A stretch of DNA of 64,000 nucleotides from Luteitalea sp. (GTDB taxonomy: Bacteria > Acidobacteriota > Vicinamibacteria > Vicinamibacterales > Vicinamibacteraceae). Below, piece after piece: positions 10,155 through 18,762 of the stretch. The notes below the pieces were generated by a model. The model searched no databases, was not told the origin of the DNA, and worked only from the letters and a program-made list of their open reading frames with translations. The stretch spans positions 1 through 64,000 of the forward strand of contig WHTT01000025.1 in assembly GCA_009377605.1 (NCBI GenBank). Direction: 5' to 3'. A program made the translations under genes and the position numbers. Numbering within the stretch: the first letter of the stretch is position 1; every line of letters begins with the position of its first letter.

Positions 10155-11183
10155 ATGGCGCGAGAGAAGACACCTCCCCCGGCTCTGGAAGCCAAGCCAC
10201 TGGACCTGGACTCCCACGTTCGCCCTTTCCTGAAGTGGGCAGGCGGTAAGCGACAGCTGCTGCCGCAAATTCGCCGGTTCTACCCAGAGTCCTTCGGCGC
10301 GTACTACGAACCGTTCGTCGGCAGTGGGGCCGTCTTCTTCGATCTCTACACTCGCGGACTGCTCGCCGGCCGGCAGGCTGTCTTGATGGACAACAACGCG
10401 GACCTCGTCGGCTGTTACCTGATGGTCCGTGATCAGGTTGACGCGGTCATCCAGCATCTGAGAGAGCTGGCCCTCGCCTATCGGGCAGATCCGCGAGCCC
10501 ACTACTACAGCGTCCGCGATGAGCAGTTCAATCCCGAGCGGCACCAAATCTTCAATGGAGACGCCCCGAAGAGCTCCCGCTACACGCCGGCGTTGGCAGC
10601 CAAGCTGATTTATCTCAATCGAACGGGGTTCAATGGTCTGTTCCGCGTGAACTCGCAAGGACAGTTCAATGTGCCGCTCGGCCGCTATACGAACCCGCGG
10701 ATCTGCGATCGAACGAATCTCCAACAGGTGGCACGTGCCCTGGCTGAGACGCGAGCCGATATCTGCCAAGCGCCCTTCCAGACAGTGCTCGACCGCGCGC
10801 AGCCTGGGGACTTTGCGTACTTCGATCCACCGTACGCACCCTTGAGCCGAACGGCATTGTTCACATCCTACACGGCAGACCGATTTTCCCTGCCCGATCA
10901 ACAACGCCTCCAACAGGTCACGATCGAGCTGGCGCGTCGAGGCTGCTGGGTGCTGCTCAGCAACTCGACGGCGTCGGAGATCGCCGATCTGTACGACGGC
11001 AATCGCGAGGCCAAGGCGGCCGGCCTGTCTGCTTACCAAATCCCGGCGAGGCGCGCGATCAACTCAGACGCGACCGGTCGTGGTCAGATTCTCGAATACC
11101 TGATCACGAACCTCCCGCGACACGACGAAACCGAAGGTCATCCCCAGTCAGCGGCCAACTTCTCGTCCAATGGGCTATCATGA
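10155..11183 (+). CDS. Orphan DNA adenine N6-methyltransferase (Dam/D12 class)
   Basis: SAM-dependent methylation of adenine in DNA. It is 342 aa. Motifs lie in the alpha-class order: KWAGGKRQLL (residues 27-36), the AdoMet motif PFVGSGAVFF (about 53-62), the target-recognition region with LIYLNRTGFNGLFRVN, and the catalytic DPPY (224-227). No restriction endonuclease, Mre-type nuclease or phage gene is adjacent, so it behaves as a solitary methyltransferase, possibly epigenetic or left from a mobile element. The recognition site cannot be read from sequence. Its 3' end overlaps a longer open frame of the following esterase, but the esterase proper starts 91 nt later. Confidence 0.92.
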   Translation: MAREKTPPPALEAKPLDLDSHVRPFLKWAGGKRQLLPQIRRFYPESFGAYYEPFVGSGAVFFDLYTRGLLAGRQAVLMDNNADLVGCYLMVRDQVDAVIQHLRELALAYRADPRAHYYSVRDEQFNPERHQIFNGDAPKSSRYTPALAAKLIYLNRTGFNGLFRVNSQGQFNVPLGRYTNPRICDRTNLQQVARALAETRADICQAPFQTVLDRAQPGDFAYFDPPYAPLSRTALFTSYTADRFSLPDQQRLQQVTIELARRGCWVLLSNSTASEIADLYDGNREAKAAGLSAYQIPARRAINSDATGRGQILEYLITNLPRHDETEGHPQSAANFSSNGLS

Positions 11184-11274
11184 AGCAAATGATAGGTCGT
11201 CACTCCGCGTCTCACGACGCGGCGCTTGGCCCGCGCACACGACGCGCTCGCTGAAGCGCAAAGGCTACTCCCCC

Positions 11275-12942
11275 ATGATGAAAGCGCTGTTGATCCTATT
11301 GGTGGTGGCCGGTCCGCTGATGCCCATGGCTGCTGATCGGACGAGCCTCGAAACCATCTCCTCACCGTCCGACCCCGGCGCCCCCGCGGCTCGCGTAACC
11401 ACGGGAAACGGCCTCGTCGAGGGAATCACCGAAGCGAGCGGCATTCGTGTGTTCAAAGGAATTCCATATGCCGCACCGCCCGTCGGCGAGCTCCGGTGGA
11501 AGCCACCGCAACCGGTCAGCGACTGGGAGGGCGTGCGCGCCGCGGACCGCTTCGCGGCTCAGTGCATGCAGCAGCGTGTGTACGACGACATGGTCTTCCG
11601 GAACGATGGGGTGAGCGAGGACTGCCTGTATCTGAACGTATGGACGCCGGAGACTTCGACCGACACGCAGTTGCCGGTCCTCGTGTACTTCTATGGAGGC
11701 GGCTTCGTGGCCGGCGACGGTTCGGAGCCGCGCTACGACGGCGAGAGCATGGCGCAAAAGGACATCGTCGTCGTGACCATGAGTTACCGCCTGGGCATCT
11801 TCGGCTTTTTCGCGCACCCCGAGCTGACGAAGGCATCCCCGCACCAGGCGTCCGGCAACTACGCCCTGATGGACCAGGCCCAGGCCCTCCGCTGGGTGCA
11901 GCAGAACATCGCCGCGTTCGGAGGCGACCCCAAGAGGGTGACGATTGCCGGCGAGTCGGCCGGGTCGTTCGCGGTCAGCGCCCAGATGGCGTCGCCCACG
12001 TCGAAGGACCTAATCGCGGGCGCCATCGGCGAGAGCGGCTCGCTGCTCGGAGAGCGGCAACCCGCCTCACTCGCCGAAGGAGAGCAGAAAGGCGTGACGT
12101 TCGCCCAGGCCGTGGGCGCCACGTCGCTGGAGGCGCTCCGTGCTCTGTCGTCGATGGAGCTGCTCGCAGCCGCCGGCCGCTCCGGGATGCCACGCTTCGG
12201 CCCAATTGTCGACAGCTACTTCTTTCCGAAGGCGCCGGCCGAGATCTATGCCGCTGGTGAACAGGCGCACGTTCCGCTGTTGGTCGGCTGGAACTCCGAG
12301 GAGAGGAACTACGAGGCGCTGCTGGGAGACAACGGCCCCACAGCAGAGAGCTTTGCCGTGGCAGTGCGCGATCTCTACGACGATGGCGCCGACGAGGTCC
12401 TAGAGCAGTACCCAGCGTCGACGAACGAGGAGGCCGTGCAGTCGGCAACGGATCTCGCCGGCGATCGGTTCATTGGCTATAGCACCTGGAAGTGGTTCGA
12501 CCTGCACCGACAGACGGGTGACGCGGATGTGTATCGGTACTTCTATGCTCACCCACGGCCACCGATGAAGCCGGAGATGGGCAAAGCCATTCCGGGAGGC
12601 GCAGACGGCGTGAAAGAAGGCGAGGATGCGGAGGCCAACCGCCCGCCGCCCCGTGGAGCCGTGCACTCCGCCGAGATCGAATACGCGATGGGCAACCTCG
12701 CGACCAACGCCGCTTACGCATGGACGCCAGACGATTACAAGGTCTCGGAGATCATGCAGGGATACTTTGCGAACTTCGTGAAGACCGGCAACCCGAACGG
12801 CCCCGGTCTGCCGAACTGGCCCGCGGCCGGAAATACGCGCGACGGCCAGATCATGCTCATGCGACTGACTGTGAGCTCCGCGGCCGAGCCTGCCTCGCAC
12901 CAGGGACGCTATCTGCTCCTGGAGCGACTCTCCACAAAATAG
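11275..12942 (+). CDS. Secreted type-B carboxylesterase/lipase family protein
   Basis: Alpha/beta-hydrolase cleaving carboxylic esters. It is 555 aa from the ATG at 11275, which gives a clean signal peptide (Lys then LLILLVVAGPLM) and has AAAGG upstream; an upstream extension overlaps the methyltransferase and is not hydrophobic. Typical blocks: FKGIPYAAPPVGELRW, EDCLYLNVW, the oxyanion segment YFYGGGF, and the nucleophile elbow GESAGS (Ser about 228). An acidic residue in GWNSEERNYE and a His near the C-terminal third would complete the triad. The 3' end overlaps that of the convergent sulfatase gene by 34 nt. Confidence 0.9.
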   Translation: MMKALLILLVVAGPLMPMAADRTSLETISSPSDPGAPAARVTTGNGLVEGITEASGIRVFKGIPYAAPPVGELRWKPPQPVSDWEGVRAADRFAAQCMQQRVYDDMVFRNDGVSEDCLYLNVWTPETSTDTQLPVLVYFYGGGFVAGDGSEPRYDGESMAQKDIVVVTMSYRLGIFGFFAHPELTKASPHQASGNYALMDQAQALRWVQQNIAAFGGDPKRVTIAGESAGSFAVSAQMASPTSKDLIAGAIGESGSLLGERQPASLAEGEQKGVTFAQAVGATSLEALRALSSMELLAAAGRSGMPRFGPIVDSYFFPKAPAEIYAAGEQAHVPLLVGWNSEERNYEALLGDNGPTAESFAVAVRDLYDDGADEVLEQYPASTNEEAVQSATDLAGDRFIGYSTWKWFDLHRQTGDADVYRYFYAHPRPPMKPEMGKAIPGGADGVKEGEDAEANRPPPRGAVHSAEIEYAMGNLATNAAYAWTPDDYKVSEIMQGYFANFVKTGNPNGPGLPNWPAAGNTRDGQIMLMRLTVSSAAEPASHQGRYLLLERLSTK

Positions 12943-14462
12943 TCCTTCGCGCCAGACGCCACCCGTACGCTGGCCCGCTCGCCGGACAAGAAACGCTCGA
13001 ACGCCGCTCGCTGCGGATCAGCAAACTCCTTCATGTGACCGAGCAACAGAGCGCGATATCGTGCAATGGTCTCCGCATAGCGGGCGTCGTCGACAAGATT
13101 GTGCAACGCATCCGGATCGCGCTGGTAGTCGTAGAGCTCCTCCGGCGTGCGGTGGACGAAATGCTCGATGCGAGCCGCGATGGCGGCATCAGTGGCGGCC
13201 GCCTCTCGCATCGCTGCAAAGGTGAGGCCGCTCATCGCCTCGTTGCGAAACTCGCTGCGCCCGTCTGCCCACACGTTGAACATGTAGCCGAGCCGGCCAT
13301 CGGTCACTGCCCGCATCGGGTACGCGGTACCCGATGCGATCTCATCAACCTGCGTGAACACGTGCTCGCGGCCAGCTTGTGACTCGCCGGCGAACAGCGG
13401 CAGGAACGAGCGGCCATCGGTTCCCCTGAGATTCTGGACTCCTACTGCATCGAGAATCGTCGGCGCGAGGTCGATGCCGCTGACGAAGTGGTGGGTGTCA
13501 GTGCTCCCACCTGACACGACGCCCGGCCACCGGACAATCCAGGGTGTGCGCGTCGAGTGCCGCCAAACGTTGGTCTTGGCGAAGGGGAATGGCATCCCAT
13601 GGTCCGAGAGCCACATCACCAGCGTGGTGTCGGCCATCCCTGACGCGTCGAGGGCACGGAGCAGGGCGCCGGTCGTCTCGTCCGCCCTGTGGACGGAGGT
13701 GTAGTACTCCGCGAGCTCGTGGCGGATCGGTGGAAGGTCGGGAAGGAAGCCGGGCACTGGCACCGCGCTCGGCGCGTACGCGACAGCGGCGGCCGGAAAG
13801 CCACCGCCATACTGCGAGCCCGTGTTGGTCGCGTCGCGCGCCTTGAATGCCACCTCCTGCTCACTCGCGGCGAAGGGCCGGTGTGGATCCTGCGTATTGG
13901 CCATCAGGAAGAACGGCTGCCCGGCCGCCCTGGCGTGTTCGAAGAAGCTCTCGGCGCGCCTGTAATAGAGCTGCGGGCTGCGGCCGTTCTTCAATTCTCG
14001 AGCCGGGATCAACTCGTCCCAAGCAGCGGCGCGGGAGGGAACCACGTGTCCCGTCTTTGCCATGAGTCCCGTGTAGTAGCCGGCGTCAGCCAACGTCTCC
14101 ACGAGCGTCGGCACCTCCGCATCGATGGCCTCGAAGCCCAACGCGCCGCTGTTCTGCGGATAGCGCCCGGTCATCCAAACGGCGCGGGTCGGATGGCAGA
14201 TGGCGACCGTGACGTGCGCCCGTTCGAAGAGCATGCCCTCGCTCGCCAAGCGGTCGATGTTGGGAGAGATCCCCGGAATCGGGTTGCCCGTCACACCGAG
14301 CGAGTCCCAGTTCATATCGTCCACCGTGATCAACAGAACATTGGGGCGTCGCTGCTTGGCCTCGACGTTGCCAGAGCGGCTCGGAACCGCTCGTGCGCAG
14401 GAGAGAGCCCCGATGAGGACGGTGATTGCTAGAGTTGAACAGACACTCTTCGAAAAATGCAT
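12909..14462 (-). CDS. Exported sulfatase (Cys-type, formylglycine-dependent)
   Basis: Arylsulfatase/alkaline phosphatase-fold enzyme of 517 aa that removes sulfate esters, probably from polysaccharides. It has a hydrophobic N-terminal signal (residues 8-21); the Cys at 22 is not in a good lipobox. The metal-binding Asp pair is in LLITVDDMNWDSLG. The modification motif is CHPTRAVWMTGR (Cys89), which fits C-x-P-x-R and needs a formylglycine-generating enzyme, not seen in this window. Further conserved blocks are QDPHRPF, WLSDHGMPF and KTNVWRHSTRTPWI. It is downstream of lacI on the same strand, so it may belong to the LacI-controlled sugar cluster. Confidence 0.93.
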   Translation of the reverse strand: MHFSKSVCSTLAITVLIGALSCARAVPSRSGNVEAKQRRPNVLLITVDDMNWDSLGVTGNPIPGISPNIDRLASEGMLFERAHVTVAICHPTRAVWMTGRYPQNSGALGFEAIDAEVPTLVETLADAGYYTGLMAKTGHVVPSRAAAWDELIPARELKNGRSPQLYYRRAESFFEHARAAGQPFFLMANTQDPHRPFAASEQEVAFKARDATNTGSQYGGGFPAAAVAYAPSAVPVPGFLPDLPPIRHELAEYYTSVHRADETTGALLRALDASGMADTTLVMWLSDHGMPFPFAKTNVWRHSTRTPWIVRWPGVVSGGSTDTHHFVSGIDLAPTILDAVGVQNLRGTDGRSFLPLFAGESQAGREHVFTQVDEIASGTAYPMRAVTDGRLGYMFNVWADGRSEFRNEAMSGLTFAAMREAAATDAAIAARIEHFVHRTPEELYDYQRDPDALHNLVDDARYAETIARYRALLLGHMKEFADPQRAAFERFLSGERASVRVASGAKDYFVESRSRSR

Positions 14463-14504
14463 CGTCGTTCGATTGCTTCTCGTTGTTGCCAGACCTACGT
14501 TGTC

Positions 14505-15569
14505 TCAGCGAGCCGCTGCACTCACCTCGGCTACCGCGAGACCCTCCGGGAGTCTGCATCCGCAGGAACGGCGAATCATCAGCTCCGTTTCGAAGAGCGT
14601 CTCGCGCCCGGGCTCGTCCTCGCCCGTCGCCCGCCACGCAAGCCGCTCGAGAAGCTGCCGGGCGGCACGCTGGCCCATCTGATAGGCGGGCTGCACGGCG
14701 GCGGTGAAGAACGGCAGCACCACTTCGAGTTGGGGAACGCCGTCGAACGTCACCAGCGCCAGATCATCAGGGACACGCAGCCCGCGCTTCTGGGCCGCCG
14801 CCATCACGCCGATCGCCAGCAGCGGATTCCCGGCAAAGATCGCGGTCGACCGCGGACGGACCGCCAAGAGGTCTCGGCCCATCGCCTCACCGGCGGAAAA
14901 CGAGAAGAGACCGTGCCGCTCGAGTGCCGGGTCGACTGCAACACCAGCGGCGGCGAGAGCGCGACGATATCCTTCCCTGCGGTCTCGCGCGGTCGAGATC
15001 ACGAGGGCGCCATTCACCAGACCGATCCTGCGGTGCCCGTGCTCGAGAAGATGGTCGACCACCGAGCGCGCTCCCTCGACGCTGTCGGCACGCACGATGT
15101 CCATGCCGGCTTTGCGCCACGCGAGCCCGCGCAGCGTGCGATCGATCAAGCAGACTGGTCGCTCGCGATGCCATTGCAGGATGCCCTCTCGACGGCCGAT
15201 TGGTGTCAGGACGAGCCCGTCAACCTGTTTCGAGTGCAGCACTTCGAGGTAAAGCGCCTCACGCGCAGGCGCTCGATCCGAGTTGCACAGGATGACCGAG
15301 TAGCCCGCCTCGTGCGCGGCATCCTCGACACCGCGCGCCACGAGCGTAAAGAACGGGTTGGTCACATCGGTGACGACGAGGCCGAGCGTGCGCGTCGAAC
15401 GACCTTTGAGGCCGCGGGCCAGGACATTCGGCACGTACTTGAGGTCTCGGATCGCGGCGTCGATTCGCGCCCGGGTCGCAGCGCTGACCGGCGCATGACC
15501 GGTCAGGGTGCGAGAGACGGTGATGCTGGCGACGCCGGCGCGGCGCGCGACGTCATGGATAGTGGCCAT
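14505..15569 (-). CDS. LacI-family transcriptional regulator
   Basis: A 354-aa repressor or activator. The N-terminal HTH, TIHDVARRAGVASITVSR, and hinge KYVPNVLARGLKG are followed by a periplasmic-binding-protein-like sensor domain (VVTDVTNPFF, DGLVLTPIG, VDHLLEHGHRRIGLV). It lies between ribokinase and sulfatase genes on the same strand, so its ligand is probably a sugar or sugar acid handled by this cluster. Two copies of GATGTCAT lie about 40 nt upstream of its start and could be its own operator. Confidence 0.93.
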   Translation of the reverse strand: MATIHDVARRAGVASITVSRTLTGHAPVSAATRARIDAAIRDLKYVPNVLARGLKGRSTRTLGLVVTDVTNPFFTLVARGVEDAAHEAGYSVILCNSDRAPAREALYLEVLHSKQVDGLVLTPIGRREGILQWHRERPVCLIDRTLRGLAWRKAGMDIVRADSVEGARSVVDHLLEHGHRRIGLVNGALVISTARDRREGYRRALAAAGVAVDPALERHGLFSFSAGEAMGRDLLAVRPRSTAIFAGNPLLAIGVMAAAQKRGLRVPDDLALVTFDGVPQLEVVLPFFTAAVQPAYQMGQRAARQLLERLAWRATGEDEPGRETLFETELMIRRSCGCRLPEGLAVAEVSAAAR

Positions 15570-15605
15570 CGACAGGCTTCCCGGAGGTCCGCAAGGGTAG
15601 ACACC

Positions 15606-15627
15606 GATGTCATGATATCGATGTCAT
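15606..15627. promoter_or_regulatory. Candidate LacI-type operator upstream of lacI
   Basis: Two direct GATGTCAT octamers 14 bp apart (15606-15613, 15620-15627) flank a GATATC core. The inner part reads as an imperfect dyad TGTCAT-7-ATGTCA. It lies between rbsK and lacI. Assignment to the neighbouring regulator is inferred from position only. Confidence 0.4.
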
Positions 15628-15690
15628 CTCATGGCGCGACGTGACCATACGCCACCCGCGATTCGGTGTCAAGCAAGGCAAGTCTCACAT

Positions 15691-16623
15691 CTATCTATTG
15701 CGCTGCTGCCACTCCGCTTCGAACCGCTCACGCGTCACGAACGACTTCTGTGTGCCGGCGCTCATCGTCGACAGCGCGGCGTAAAGGTTGGCGCGCGCGA
15801 TGGCGTCGCGTTCAGACAAGCCTTCGCCCAGGAAGGTGGCGAAGCTGCCGACGAACGCATCGCCTGCGCCGGTCGTGTCTCTCGCGACGACGTTGTATGC
15901 GGGTAAGAGCTCTGACTGCCCATCGCGCGCCAGTAGCGCGCCTTGAGCGCCCAGCGTAATGATAACCGTCCCGAGTCCCTCCGACACCAGATGCGCCGCA
16001 CACGCCCTGGCCTCCTCTACCGAACCAACGCTCAGCCCCGTGAGCGTTTCAGCCTCGGTTTCGTTCGGAATGACATAGTCAACTCCGGCGAGCTCGGACA
16101 GATCGATGCGCTGGCCCGGTGCCGGGTTGACGATGCAGGGGATGCCGTGACGGCGTGCGAAGCGGATGGTGTGGTAGACAACGTCGAGCGGGATTTCGAA
16201 CTGCAACACGATACAAGCCGCCTGGGACAGCATCGGCGCCGCCGCGTCGACGTCAGCCGCCGTGAGGTGATCGTTGGCGCCTTTGACGACGAGAATGCGA
16301 TTCTGACCGTTCGGCTCGACGAAGATCGGTGCGACGCCGCTGGAAACGCCGGGAACGCGGCGCACATGTGACGTGTCGATCCCGTACGACACCAGATTCT
16401 CGACGGTGCCCGGCCCGAAGAGATCGTCCCCTACCCGTGCGACCATCGAGACGTCGGCGCCACAGAGGCGGGCCGCGACCGCCTGGTTGGCGCCCTTGCC
16501 GCCCCACCCCAGGTCGAAGCGATCGCCGAAGAGCGTTTCGCCCGGCTTGGGAAAGCGGTCCCCGAATGTCGTCAGATCGACGTTCGCACTCCCGACCACT
16601 GCAATCCGTGTCCGCCTTCGCAT
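15691..16623 (-). CDS. rbsK: Ribokinase (PfkB family)
   Basis: ATP-dependent sugar kinase, 310 aa. The N-terminal substrate motif VVGSANVDLTTFGDRFPKPG, the first PfkB signature GWGGKGANQAVAAARL-like block (GGKGANQAVAARL), the NPAPGQRIDL segment and the C-terminal DTTGAGDAFVGSF, with the catalytic base Asp, all point to ribokinase rather than fructokinase. An AAGG lies before the ATG. It is transcribed with the mannonate dehydratase-like gene upstream and lacI downstream; the natural substrate may be ribose or a related pentose. Confidence 0.92.
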   Translation of the reverse strand: MRRRTRIAVVGSANVDLTTFGDRFPKPGETLFGDRFDLGWGGKGANQAVAARLCGADVSMVARVGDDLFGPGTVENLVSYGIDTSHVRRVPGVSSGVAPIFVEPNGQNRILVVKGANDHLTAADVDAAAPMLSQAACIVLQFEIPLDVVYHTIRFARRHGIPCIVNPAPGQRIDLSELAGVDYVIPNETEAETLTGLSVGSVEEARACAAHLVSEGLGTVIITLGAQGALLARDGQSELLPAYNVVARDTTGAGDAFVGSFATFLGEGLSERDAIARANLYAALSTMSAGTQKSFVTRERFEAEWQQRNR

Positions 16624-16757
16624 ACCTTGCTTTCAGGCCCACACTCTGACGAAGCAGGTCGAGCACGAATAGAGAAACGAGAAGAACAAGGGGCCCCGGA
16701 CATTCTCAGCGGTACGGAAGCGGGCTTTCTCATCTCTTGTTGCCTGGCCGTTGGCGA

Positions 16758-17897
16758 TCAGGACAAAGACCTTCGAGCTTCATAAGCCTCGACACCTTGG
16801 ATAACGCCCTTGATGTAGCCATAGCCGTAAGCGAAGGCTTGTCGGCCACCAGGGTCATCCGCATGGCTGGGCATGTGGTCCGGCATCAGCATGTAGGGGT
16901 AACCCACTTCGTTCAAGGTGAGGGCGACCTGGAACATGTCCATATCGCCTTCATCTGGATAGACCTCCTGGAAATCGTTCCGTCTGCCACGGATGTTTCG
17001 GAAGTGAATGTTGAACAGCTTCTTTCTCTCGCCGAAGTACCGGATCACGTCGTGAATCTCCCGTGCGGGCTCCTGCAGCATTTCAGCAGTCGTGCCGAGA
17101 CAAAGGTTTAGCCCGTGATACGGACTCTCCTGGATGGAAACGAGCTTCTTCAGCCCGTCAACCGTACCGAGGACCCGGTCGACTCCTTGAAAACCTTCCT
17201 CGGGCACACCCGGGTCGTGCGGGTGACAGGCAGCGCGAATCTTGAGCTCGTTACAGACTGGGATGACCCGTTCCAAGAAGTAGGTGATCCGCTCCCAGAA
17301 GATATCGGCGGTGACCCGTTCCGCTCGCGTCAATGGAGGATCCGCCACAGCGTCCGCCAGGCGCCACGTGCTGTAGGTGGAGCCGCCTCGTCCCGGCGTC
17401 GGTTGCGTTCTCAGGACGCCTAGGATGCTCATGTTGTACTTCCAGGCTGGCACACCGACCTTCGCGCACGCTTCGGTCATACGGTTGACGTGCTCGATGT
17501 CCCGGTCACGCTCGGGCGACTTCCCGAGCATGATGGCTCCACGCCTTTCCTTGTCGATGTGGCTCGAGGGTAGGAAAGGCAGGGCAACCATCGACAAGGT
17601 GATGCCATGCTTCTCACACAGCTCGCGGGTCTGCTCGACGTCTTCCACGGTCCAGTAGCCCCGTTCGCCTGGGTCTGGAGGATAGCCGCAGATGTGATCC
17701 ACGCCGTGACGTTTGAAGTACTGCAACATCTCCGCAGTGGTTCCCGACCGCTGTGTTCCCACGTGCATCTGGACGCGGCTCGACGACTGCGCCGTGGCCA
17801 CGCGCGGCACCTGAGAGCTGTCAGAGCAGCGCAGGCTCAGGCCGGCCGCTCCGACACTCACCCCTCCTCCCAGCGAGATGAACCGTCGGCGGTTCAA
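16758..17897 (-). CDS. Tat-exported mannonate dehydratase-like (UxuA family) protein
   Basis: TIM-barrel protein of 379 aa. The core matches D-mannonate dehydratase: HVGTQRSGTTAEMLQYFKRH, CHPHDPG, LNLCLGTTAEM, FNIHFRNIRGRRNDF, YPDEGDMDM and a final MPDHMP. UxuA converts D-mannonate to 2-keto-3-deoxygluconate in uronate catabolism. The N-terminus carries a twin-arginine signal, NRRRFISLGGG followed by an Ala/Gly-rich stretch, which is unusual for this normally cytosolic enzyme. The start is the TTG at 17897, with GGAGGTG 5 nt upstream; longer frames lack a ribosome site. A sugar phosphate isomerase/epimerase role is an alternative. Confidence 0.8.
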   Translation of the reverse strand: MNRRRFISLGGGVSVGAAGLSLRCSDSSQVPRVATAQSSSRVQMHVGTQRSGTTAEMLQYFKRHGVDHICGYPPDPGERGYWTVEDVEQTRELCEKHGITLSMVALPFLPSSHIDKERRGAIMLGKSPERDRDIEHVNRMTEACAKVGVPAWKYNMSILGVLRTQPTPGRGGSTYSTWRLADAVADPPLTRAERVTADIFWERITYFLERVIPVCNELKIRAACHPHDPGVPEEGFQGVDRVLGTVDGLKKLVSIQESPYHGLNLCLGTTAEMLQEPAREIHDVIRYFGERKKLFNIHFRNIRGRRNDFQEVYPDEGDMDMFQVALTLNEVGYPYMLMPDHMPSHADDPGGRQAFAYGYGYIKGVIQGVEAYEARRSLS

Positions 17898-18057
17898 ACG
17901 ACACCTCCGATCAACCAGGGCTCGGTGCACCGAGCGTGCCTCCCGAAGGCCCCGCGTTCGCCAAGTTCCCCACCAATACGGCGCCGGCAACAAGAGAGCC
18001 CGCGACACGCATACTCATCTCCTCAGTACGCCACGAGTCTACCAACAACGAGCCCGA
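17898..18057. other. Short intergenic region with a signal-peptide-like mini ORF
   Basis: On the minus strand an ATG near 18027 opens a roughly 35-codon frame with a hydrophobic Val/Ala/Gly stretch and a stop before the Tat gene. It resembles a leftover exported-protein N-terminus and is not called as a gene. Confidence 0.3.
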
Positions 18058-18504
18058 TTAGATCACCGGCGTCACCATCACGTCATCTCCTTCTGTGGCG
18101 AGTGCCGACCCGATGTCGGTGATGATGTTCCCAGACGAAGCCACGGTCAACCCGTCTCCTCCGCCTTGTGAGTAGTACAGACCAAAGCCGCGCGGTGTGC
18201 CTGCTCCGCGGACTGCGTTTCCCGTGACGCTCACGACACCGTGGTTGTAGTTCACTCCAGAGATTCCAATGTAGCGGTAGATTGAGCCGCCGTTGTCTTC
18301 GTCGCCGGTAAACACCTTGTTGTTGGCGATGGTGGACGCTTTGTCTCCCTGGATCGTCGCCTCGATCCCATACCAGATTCCACCCTGCGCCGTTTCGCCG
18401 AAGCCCTCGATGTAGTTGTCGGAGATCGATGTGCCATACAGCCGGTGCGCGTGGATCGCGTGCTCGGGCACACCGTACAGGTGGTTCCGCTCGATCACCC
18501 AGCG
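18058..18504 (-). pseudogene. C-terminal fragment of a right-handed beta-helix (pectate lyase-fold) protein
   Basis: About 140 codons encode repeating beta-helix rungs: WVIERNHLYGVPEHAIHAHR, TSISDNYIEGFG, TIANNKVFTGDEDN, GVVSVTGNAVRGAG and ASSGNIITDIGSA. These N-x-I and G-N patterns are typical of polysaccharide lyase or hydrolase folds. There is no start or signal peptide; the upstream sequence abruptly becomes the end of a different gene plus its terminator. It is read as a truncated remnant joined by deletion. Confidence 0.7.
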
Positions 18505-18526
18505 CGAGGGGCCTTCAGGCCCCTCG
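18505..18526. terminator. Perfect GC-rich hairpin after the TonB-receptor tail
   Basis: CGAGGGGCC and GGCCCCTCG pair perfectly over 9 bp around a TTCA (minus-strand TGAA) loop, a few nt after the stop codon of the receptor remnant on the minus strand. There is no T-run. The same tetraloop occurs in the hairpin at 29695-29714. Confidence 0.6.
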
Positions 18527-18669
18527 TTCAGAAGTACAGCTTGACGCCGAGCTGCAGGCGTCGCTGGTTCCACTTGCTGGACCAGGTTGACCCGGCACCG
18601 CGACAGATCGGACGACATCGCGTCTCCACAGCGCCGAGGGTTCATCCCGCGGGACGAGTCCTCAGGCAC
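18527..18669 (-). pseudogene. Remnant of the 3' end of a TonB-dependent receptor
   Basis: Read on the minus strand, a frame ends in GSTWSSKWNQRRLQLGVKLYF and a TGA at about 18530, closely resembling the C-terminus of large acidobacterial carboxypeptidase-regulatory-like TonB receptors (a final beta strand ending in aromatic Phe). Only about 30-45 codons remain. A perfect hairpin follows the stop. The rest of the gene is gone. Confidence 0.5.
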
Positions 18670-18762
18670 CGGACCCTCACTCGATGGCGAGGGGCCTATC
18701 AGTTATGCGATCGAAGGAAGCCTATCTAAAGAACAGCTGAAGGGGGGCTTTTTGTGACAGCT

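Noticed and set aside
8728-10200. A single 490-aa protein joining the permease segment to DUF5996
   Set aside because: A ribosome site and ATG at 9669 precede the DUF5996 domain; the upstream part is a permease fragment in frame by chance.
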